Source: Deltaproteobacteria bacterium
Lineage (GTDB): Bacteria > Lernaellota > Lernaellaia > JACKCT01
Direction: 5' to 3'
NCBI GenBank assembly: GCA_027493875.1
Contig: JAOSJX010000022.1
Location: 372,001 to 436,000 of the forward strand
DNA length: 64,000 nt
The notes under the pieces are model-generated. The model worked only from the letters and a program-made list of their open reading frames with translations, did not search any database and had not been told where the DNA came from. Both the position numbers and the translations under genes were made by a program. Of the stretch, positions 57,867 to 64,000 are shown in pieces (the stretch's first letter is position 1; each line of letters starts with the position of its first letter).

Positions 57867-58801
57867 AGAAAAATCATTGTCTCGTGTTATTGCTCGTCGT
57901 TGTATTACTGGCCTTTGGTGCCGCCTTGGCCTGCCAGAGCAACGATTCCGAGAGCGGGCGCGTCGGGGGCGGTGGCGAGTCGGACGACGACGGGGACGAT
58001 GACGACGACGACAGCGGCGACGACGATCCCGCCAACGGCGGGAACGACGACGCGAATGATGACGACAACGATGATGACGTGAACGACGACGATATCGGCG
58101 ACGACGACGACACGGAGATCGAGTGGGCTCCCATCCCCGCCGGCACATTCGAAATGGGATGCTCGCCGGGCGACGAGGATTGCGACTATGACGAACTGCC
58201 TCAGCATACTGTCATCCTAACGAAAGATTTCGAAATGATGACAACCGAAGTCACCCAAGCGCAGTTCGAATACGTCATGGGCACCAATCCGAGTTTTCAT
58301 GACGGGTGTCCGAACTGTCCCGTTGAACATATGACGCACCCTGAGGCTAGAGAATTTTGCGATTTAGTCGGAGGCCGGTTGCCGACCGAAGCCGAATGGG
58401 AATACGCTGCCAGGGCCGGGACAACAACGCGCTTTTATTGTGGTGACAATTCAGCCTGTCTCATTGATGTCGGATGGTTCAGCTTTGAACAAGGAGATTT
58501 GGAAAGGCCACAGAAGGTTGCCCAACTGGAGCCCAATGCCTGGGGTCTCTACGATACAATCGGTAACGTCGCCGAATATGTGAATGATTGGTATGACAGT
58601 GGATATTACTCTTCACGTCCCGACCCAGACGTTGATCCTGAAGGTCCGCCCGAGAACGAAGGAAGCTGTGTTACGCTTAGAAATGGATCGTTTTATTTTG
58701 CTTATTATAGTTCTCTTCGATTATCTGCTCGCAATTGCAACGCGTCAGGTTACCGGGTGGCTTCCATCGGATTCCGCTGCGCGAGGGACGTTGAACAATG
58801 A
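57863..58801 (+). CDS. Asp-rich lipoprotein with FGE/sulfatase-modifying-factor domain
   Basis: 312 residues, intact. Lipobox AALAC (Cys24), Asp/Asn-rich linker to about residue 85, then a domain with IPAGTFEMGCSPGDEDC, TTEVTQAQFEYVMGTNPSF, GGRLPTEAEWEYAARAG and WGLYDTIGNVAEYVNDWYD, which are clear FGE-sulfatase family signatures. The end is RNGSFYFAYYSSLRLSARN .. GFRCARDV. The catalytic cysteines of true FGE are not evident, so this is probably a binding or structural homologue. Co-transcribed with the beta-helix array (ATGA overlaps on both sides). Confidence 0.85.
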   Translation: MKKNHCLVLLLVVVLLAFGAALACQSNDSESGRVGGGGESDDDGDDDDDDSGDDDPANGGNDDANDDDNDDDVNDDDIGDDDDTEIEWAPIPAGTFEMGCSPGDEDCDYDELPQHTVILTKDFEMMTTEVTQAQFEYVMGTNPSFHDGCPNCPVEHMTHPEAREFCDLVGGRLPTEAEWEYAARAGTTTRFYCGDNSACLIDVGWFSFEQGDLERPQKVAQLEPNAWGLYDTIGNVAEYVNDWYDSGYYSSRPDPDVDPEGPPENEGSCVTLRNGSFYFAYYSSLRLSARNCNASGYRVASIGFRCARDVEQ

Positions 58802-58835
58802 CGCTGTCGTTGAACAGCGACGTGGAGAACTTTGT

Positions 58836-61225
58836 TTGATTCTGTCTTCCGCCCATAGGCTCAGCCTTGTTCTGCTCCTCGCTCTGGCGATGGTCGGATG
58901 CGGATGCGGCGATCCTTCGTCGAAAGCGGGAGCAGACTCCGATGACGACACCGGTCCCGGCGTCGACGACGATTCCGGCGACGGCGACGACGACACGCTT
59001 GAGCCGGACGACGATTTCCCCGATCACGAGACGGGATCGACGACCACGACCACAACCCGAGTCCCAACGACGACGTCGACGACCACCACGACCATCGCGC
59101 ACACGGAAGATTGTACTCCGTCGTGGATCACGCCCGTCCAGCTTCCCGATCCTACGACCTTTCCCATCGATCCGCCCTACCAGGATGGCGACGTCGTGCG
59201 CCGGCAATACTTCGCCGCCACCGCGGGGCACACCGGCGTGGACATCGCCGTGGACCAGAACGGCGTGGCGCACATCGTCACCATGCTCGGCATCGTCCTC
59301 GAACACATCGCCGTCCACCCCGACGGCCAACGCACGCAGGAAATGATCGACAAGGACGGCGGACGCGAACCCAAAATTTTCATTGACCAAGGCGGTAACG
59401 TCCATGTCCTTTATCAAGCTTTATGTCTCTTCCTACCATTTAGGCGATAACGACATTCGTTACGCGTCCTACGGCGACGGAACCTGGACGGCCGAAACGA
59501 TTGACAGTTTCTATTCTTACGGCGGTGACGTTCAGGCCTACTTTACGCTTGACGCCGGTGGCGAGCCGCACGCCGTTTATCGAAACCGGCGCGAGGACGT
59601 TTTCTATGCTCGCCGGTGGTCGGTCGGAACTTGGTCGATCGAGACGATGATCCCCGAGGATGGTCGATGGCACTCGGGTTTTTCCCTGGCGTTTGACTCC
59701 GACGGGGTTCTCCACGTTCTGCACAACGAGCCGGATTCCACGTGGCATCGGTGGAACGACGGTGCCGGTTGGCAAGCCGAAGCGATATCGACGCAACGGC
59801 CCTATTCCGGTACGAGTCTGGTGATCGATGCGGCGGGGAACATCCATGGGACATACGCGCTCTACGGAAGCTCGTCGCTCGTTTACGTCACCAATGAGAG
59901 CGGGACGTGGGATGAAATCGTCGTCGATTGGTGCGGGGGTGACGCCGACGGCGACGACGCCCGGTTGATGCTCGATAATGCAGGCGCCGTTCATATCATA
60001 TATGCCGACACGTCGATCAACGGCGTACGTTACGCGACGAACCGGAGCGGTCTATGGGAAGTGGCGAAATTCTATCCGCCGCGAGCCTGGGATGGATGGT
60101 TCGTCTCGGCGGCAATGGGCCCTGACGAAACAATCCGTGTCGCTGATTACAATGACGATGACGGCAGTCTGTTCTATCTGACGAACGAGTCGGGTGAGTG
60201 GACGAGACAACGTCTGGCGGGCCTTGATTATACTGGCGACCAGCCGATATTCAACGGCGCAGGCGACGTTCATACGTCGATCGTGCCGCTTTACGGCCCT
60301 GGGATTTATTACGGAAGCAGCGACAGCGGGACTTTCACGCTCGAAACCGTCTCGACGTCTCTTTTTGGGAGGTTGGGGCAATGTCGCGCTGGGGCTGGTT
60401 GGATCTAAACATCTGCTGGTCGCGTCGGACGATATGACCGAACTCTACTATGCCGAAAATTCGGTTGATGCCGGTTGGCAGGTGGAGACGTTGGATGTCG
60501 GCGGTTTTAGCTACCTATCGTTAGAACCGACTCGTTGGGCCGTCCCAGGGCGGCTTATCACAAGGACGCAATAGCAAGTTATCTTGTTTACGCGGAAAAA
60601 AACGGCGGAACGTGGGAATACGATCAGCTGAGCCCTGCGGCATCAGTGGGAGACCTCATCTTCGACGACAATGACAACCCATTATTGGTAGCGCGCCGGT
60701 GGGAGGACGTTCCTACGAACTGGGTATTATTCTATTCCCGGGCGAGCGATGGTGAATGGTCCGTCGAGCCGATTGTCGGTGGCGGTGATTTCTCGACCAA
60801 GATCTCGTTGGCGCTTGGTCCTGATAGCGAGCCCCGCGCTTTTTTCCACGATTACGACAGCGACGCTTACTATTATTATGGCAGGCCGGAAAACGGGTCG
60901 TGGGAAGAGGTGGCGTCGTTTGAGTACAACGGTGGTCCGTTAAGTGCCAGCGATCTTCTCGTCGATGACGAAGGCGTTAGTCATTTGTTGTTTTACGGAA
61001 ACAACGGGATCGATGAAGCCAGCGGGCTTATTTACGCGACAGACGCAGACGGAACCTGGAATACGCGTATCGTTGATGCGAATGTTGGTTCATTCATCCT
61101 GGGAGTGTCGTTATTCGCTGCTCTCTCCCAATGTGTTTCGCGCGACTTATCATCGCGTTGACACCGTAAACGAAGGTCGTGGAACATTTATGACCGAATT
61201 CGTAGGTGGGTCGGACATGCCGTAG
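58836..61225 (+). CDS. Asp/Thr-rich lipoprotein with beta-propeller-like repeats, frameshifted
   Basis: About 795 residues. Start uncertain: a TTG at 58836 with GTGGAG upstream keeps the signal peptide (LILSSAHRLSLVLLLALAMVGC) in frame, while an ATG at 58798 overlapping the previous stop needs one indel. Lipobox MVGC, then Asp-rich and Thr-rich linkers (GSTTTTTTRVPTTTSTTTTT). The remainder consists of about ten repeats such as DIRYASYGDGTWTAETID, YVTNESGTWDEIVVDW and YATNRSGLWEVAKFY, typical of BNR/sialidase-like propellers. Indels near 59425, 60370, 60555 and 61110 break it. Last gene of the surface lipoprotein operon. Confidence 0.72.
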
Positions 61226-61422
61226 AAGCGCCGTCAAGCGAAATCCCGCCACCCCTCGCGCCATCTCGCGCCATCTCGCGCCATCTCCTGCCATCTCCTG
61301 ACCCCTGGCGACTGGCCACTGGCAACTCACCATTCCGTTCACTTCGCGGTCTATGGGGAGATGCTTGGTGATGGAGCTTTTGTGCTTTTGGGCTGGTGTG
61401 CTTATGGGCTCAAAAATCGAAC
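61226..61422. other. Noncoding segment after the lipoprotein operon
   Basis: About 740 bases to the IS end (61967) hold no convincing gene. Short open frames are basic and repeat-derived. It carries decamer and heptamer tandem repeats here, then a cluster of palindromic hairpins (61423-61896), then a heptamer array (61907-61941). Confidence 0.7.
61256..61326. repeat. Tandem decamer (GCGCCATCTC-like) and heptamer (CTGGCNA) repeats
   Basis: About four units of a 10-base repeat (three GCGCCATCTC and a CTGCCATCTC variant), then CTGGCGA, CTGGCCA, CTGGCAA in tandem (61305-61325). Confidence 0.8.
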
Positions 61423-61896
61423 CGCGTGCTCACTTCACTGAGCACGCGCCTATCCGTTGCCGTGACCGTGCCCGGTTCCCACGCCGACTCGTCTCGACGA
61501 AGCCTCGCGAAGTCGGAAGCTCGGCGAAGGCGGGTGACCGTGCCCGACCGCTCCGTTTCCGCGTATCCACTTCACTGAGTCCGCGCGCCGCCGTAAACTT
61601 TAAGCTGTCGACTGTTGACCGCGTGCTCACTTCGGTGAGCACGCGCTTCGGGGAGAAGGGCCGAGCTGCCGCCGCCGCGCCGAAGCGGCGCTATGGCGTG
61701 CCGCGAAGGCGGGGGGCTCGGCGCTCCCAGGATCGACCGCGTGCTCACTTCACTGAGCGCGCACCCTGGGAGCGCCGGTGTCCTCACCGGCCCAAAAACA
61801 CCCGCGCGGACTCACTTCACTGAGCACACACCATCGTGCCGAGCTAGGGCTCGGCGCTCCCAGGATCGACCGCGGATTCACTCAACTGAGTCCGCG
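61423..61896. repeat. Cluster of six REP-like palindromic hairpins
   Basis: Six related palindromes near 61423-61448, 61559-61586, 61620-61645, 61738-61764, 61804-61829 and 61870-61896. The core is CTCACTTCACTGAG, with stems CGCGTGCTCA / TGAGCACGCG or CGCGGA.TCA / TGAGTCCGCG. The third has a perfect 11-bp stem with a TTCG loop. Several stems keep pairing with different bases. Copies share flanks such as AGGATCGACCGCG. Confidence 0.8.
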
Positions 61897-61906
61897 CCCT
61901 GCTGCA

Positions 61907-61941
61907 GCCTGTCGCCTGAGGCCTGTAGCCTGTAGCCTCCG
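61907..61941. repeat. Heptanucleotide tandem repeat, 5 units of GCCTNNN
   Basis: gcctgtc, gcctgag, gcctgta, gcctgta, gcctccg. Constant GCCT, variable next three bases. Ends about 26 bases left of the IS element. Confidence 0.85.
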
Positions 61942-62048
61942 AAGTGGGTCCGCGCTCTGGTCCAGGTTCAGGACATGGGTAACACCTCTGGTTCAGGACC
62001 TAGGTAACGGTTTAATCGGTTGGACTTCCGCTTGGAGGAGGTCCGCCG

Positions 62049-63233
62049 ATGCCCTGGAAGGAGCGTGATGCCATGAGTCTTCGCCTGGAATTCGTGTTGC
62101 GCAGTCTGACCGAGCCCACGCCGTTTCGAACGCTTTGCGCCGAATACGGTGTCAGCCCCAAGACCGGCTATAAGTGGAAACAGCGTTTTTTCCAAGAGGG
62201 GTCCTCCGGTCTTCACGATCAGTCGCGTCGTCCCGCCGCGAGCCCCGCGGCGCTGCCGGAACAGGTCGTCTGCGAGATCGTCCGGCTGAAACAGGCGCAC
62301 CGGACCTGGGGGCCGCGGAAAATCCGGGAACTCTACGCGCGCCGCCACCGCGCTCAACCTCTTCCGTCGGAGAGTTCCGTGAAGCGCGTTCTGGACAAAG
62401 CGGGTCTAGTCGAGAAGCGCCGTTCGCGCCGGTCCCGCGACACGGGCCGGCTTCAAAGCCGGGTCGACGCCCAAGCCCCCAACGACGTCTGGACGGTGGA
62501 TTTCAGGGGCTGGTGGTACACGCCCACCCACGAGCGGTGCGAACCGTTCACCGTCCGCGACGCCTACAGCCGGTATGTGCTGGCTTCGGCGATTCTCCCC
62601 GACGCCCGCACCGAGACGGTGCAGCAGGCCTGCGAAGGTCTGTTCGAGCGCTACGGATTACCCGGCACGATCCGCAGCGACAACGGGCGTCCTTTCGCCG
62701 CGACGACCGCTCCCTTGGGGTTGAGCCGCCTGTCAGCGTGGTGGCTGGCCCTGGGGATCGACCTGGACCGCATCGACCCCGGCTGCCCCTATCAGAACGG
62801 CGCGCACGAGCGGATGCACGGCGACTTGGCCCGGGACCTCGAACGACGCATCAACGGCGATCTGGCCCGCCACCAAGCGGCGTTGGAGACATGGCGCCAT
62901 ACCTTTAATGACGAACGGCCTCACGAGGCGCTGGGCATGCGGTGCCCGGCGGAGATCTACAGCCCGTCCTCGCGGCGTTACGAGGGGACGCCGGATCAAC
63001 TCGATTACCCCGACGATCTCCTCGACCGCCGTGTCAACGCCGCCGGACAAATCAAGCTCCACGGCATGGCGATCGCCATCAGCACGGCGCTGCGCGGTTG
63101 GAACGTCGGCCTGAAGCCGCGGGGCGGACGGGAGTACGCGCTTTACTTCGCGCGGCTTTGTTTGGGACGGGTCGACCTGAGCACCGAGTCGTTCCACCCC
63201 GCGACAAACGAGGACCTGCGATGCGACGGGTAA
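62049..63233 (+). CDS. IS481-family transposase
   Basis: 394 residues, intact. N-terminal helix-turn-helix (PFRTLCAEYGVSPKTGYKWK), then a second HTH-like region (RTWGPRKIRELYARRH). The DDE integrase core has its three acidic residues in VWTVDFRGWWYT, GTIRSDNGRPFA and CPYQNGAHERMHGDL. GGAGGAGG lies 8 bases before the ATG (an ATG at 62073 with AAGGAG is an alternative). The C-terminal RPHEALGMRCPAEIY is typical of the family. Catalyses cut-and-paste or copy-type movement of this element; probably active since it is unbroken. Confidence 0.95.
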   Translation: MPWKERDAMSLRLEFVLRSLTEPTPFRTLCAEYGVSPKTGYKWKQRFFQEGSSGLHDQSRRPAASPAALPEQVVCEIVRLKQAHRTWGPRKIRELYARRHRAQPLPSESSVKRVLDKAGLVEKRRSRRSRDTGRLQSRVDAQAPNDVWTVDFRGWWYTPTHERCEPFTVRDAYSRYVLASAILPDARTETVQQACEGLFERYGLPGTIRSDNGRPFAATTAPLGLSRLSAWWLALGIDLDRIDPGCPYQNGAHERMHGDLARDLERRINGDLARHQAALETWRHTFNDERPHEALGMRCPAEIYSPSSRRYEGTPDQLDYPDDLLDRRVNAAGQIKLHGMAIAISTALRGWNVGLKPRGGREYALYFARLCLGRVDLSTESFHPATNEDLRCDG

Positions 63234-63258
63234 CCTGCCGCCCGTCGGCGAACGCGCA

Positions 63259-63306
63259 ACGCGTTGGGGGCCTCGGAGGCTCCGCCTCCCTCCGCCCCCA
63301 ACGCGT
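63259..63306. terminator. Long hairpin behind the transposase gene
   Basis: A perfect 13-bp stem ACGCGTTGGGGGC / GCCCCCAACGCGT encloses a second stem GGAGGC / GCCTCC. It has no T run, so it may be a transcription barrier or protein site instead of a standard terminator. Confidence 0.55.
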
Positions 63307-63385
63307 GATCCCAAGCCGAAAAGTGTTACCCATGTCCTGACCCAGATCCGTTACCCATGTCCTGATTGCTCCCTCTCTTTCTGTA

Positions 63386-63413
63386 ACCTGCGACCTGTAA
63401 CCTGTAACCTAAA
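63386..63413. repeat. Heptanucleotide tandem repeat, 4 units of ACCTNNN
   Basis: acctgcg, acctgta, acctgta, acctaaa, preceded by a partial unit. Starts about 20 bases right of the IS and overlaps the stop codon of the outer-membrane protein gene. Confidence 0.8.
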
Positions 63414-64000
63414 AAGTCACGCCCGCGCGCATCTGCATGGTGAAGATGTCGCGCTTCGAGCCGTACACGTCCTCGAAATATTCTTCGAGCCACGCGTAGC
63501 CGAACTGGATGCCGGTATAGAAGTGGTTGTAGAAGTTGCCTTCGAAATCGAGGTCGAGTTCGTAGCCCAGGTCGTGGCCGGCGGCGGTGCCGTCCTCGCC
63601 GTTGTGCGGCTCGTTGATCCAGCTCTTGATGAAGTCCGCGCGGATCGTGAATTCCTCGAACGGGTGATGGAGCCGCCGATCTTGGCGTAGGCGCCGTTGC
63701 GCACCGCGCCGCCCATCAGGATTTCCCAGATGATGAGGTCGACGTCGTAGTCCTTGTCGAAGGGGAACGTGAACACGCGCTTGCCGAACGCGGCCTGATT
63801 TTCCACCACCGCGTTGATGAAGTCGATGCTGTTCTTGCTCGCGTCCTCGTCCGCGTCGTGCCGCGCCGAGGCCACCGCCACTTTCGCCGCCGCGGCCGGG
63901 TCGAACTCGTTGTCCGGGTTCGAATCCGAGGGGCTCGAGAAACCGAACTCGCCGCCCAGGCCCCACGCGCGCGTTTCGTACTCATGCGGAACGCGTCGAC
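63409..64000 (-). CDS. Outer-membrane beta-barrel protein, C-terminal part, frameshifted, 5' end outside window
   Basis: About 197 residues visible. YETRAWGLGGEFGFSS, VFTFPFDKDYDVDLIIWEIL, FEEFTIRADFIKSWINEP, DLGYELDLDFEGNFYNHFY and IQFGYAWLEEYFEDVY are alternating barrel strands, and the end RAGVTF has the C-terminal Phe recognised by the Bam complex. One missing C near 63665 (ACCCG for ACCCCG) breaks the frame. The start and N-terminus lie beyond the window. Similar to uncharacterised myxobacterial-type outer-membrane proteins, but I cannot assign a name. Confidence 0.75.

Larger units (their letters stand above)
61968..63365 (+). mobile_element. IS481-like insertion sequence
   Basis: A 16-bp terminal inverted repeat (TCAGGACATGGGTAAC at 61968, GTTACCCATGTCCTGA at 63350-63365). 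Each end also has a second copy of the motif (TCAGGACCTAGGTAAC at 61993-62008; TGTTACCCATGTCCTGA at 63324-63340), so two binding sites per end. Encloses one transposase gene. A long hairpin lies between the transposase and the right end. I cannot see a clear target-site duplication. Confidence 0.85.

Noticed and set aside
61256..61941. CRISPR array
   Set aside because: The repeats are palindromic and irregularly spaced or adjacent heptamers without uniform spacers; no cas genes are present.

Overview
The window is high-GC DNA from a Gram-negative bacterium with an outer membrane. It carries bamD, a tetR-tolC-MFP-RND efflux operon, a secretin N-domain protein, a C-terminal outer-membrane beta-barrel fragment ending in Phe, tatA/B-tatC, and many lipoproteins. 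The most striking protein trait is a poly-aspartate linker placed directly after the lipobox cysteine (or, in three proteins, before cysteines at the extreme C-terminus). Together with the DUF4388 (PATAN) protein, this suggests a deltaproteobacterium-like or myxobacterium-like lineage, possibly an uncultivated allied phylum. That placement is inference; no 16S or marker tree can be done here.

Layout. 1-11.2 kb: thioredoxin-like protein, VOC protein, SurA/PpiC-like lipoprotein, poly-Asp lipoprotein, GH2 glycosidase, membrane protein, subtilase, Asp-rich lipoprotein, GT-C glycosyltransferase. 11.2-20.4 kb: winged-helix protein, bamD, small lipoproteins, ispA with a histone-deacetylase-like hydrolase, a propeller-like secreted protein, tatA/B-tatC, TPR protein. 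20.4-32.0 kb: Cys-rich lipoprotein, DUF1624-type membrane protein, two tandem paralogues of unknown function, a GT2-radical SAM pair, two tandem Asp-rich lipoprotein hydrolases, and a Thr/Ser- and Asp-rich secreted protein. 32.1-50.4 kb: tRNA-Arg with a strongly structured upstream segment, the efflux operon with its TetR regulator, threonine aldolase, zinc-ribbon protein, NDP-forming acyl-CoA synthetase, two-component system, MFS exporter, SGNH hydrolase, DUF4388/TPR protein. 50.6-61.2 kb: an operon-like array of seven surface lipoproteins, five of them paralogous DUF1565-type beta-helix proteins linked by ATGA stop/start overlaps. 61.2-64 kb: a noncoding segment with palindromic hairpins and short tandem repeats, an IS481-like element, and a truncated outer-membrane protein.

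How the parts fit. Much of the window is devoted to the cell surface: lipoproteins, secretion (Tat, Bam), efflux and secreted enzymes. The beta-helix array has conserved ends and divergent cores, which suggests duplication with recombination. It is followed by an FGE-like and a propeller lipoprotein in apparently the same transcript.

Data quality. About two dozen genes are split by single-base indels, mostly in homopolymers, and neighbouring frames restore conserved protein sequence. I read these as sequencing or assembly errors rather than decay, and annotate each as one gene with approximate shift positions.
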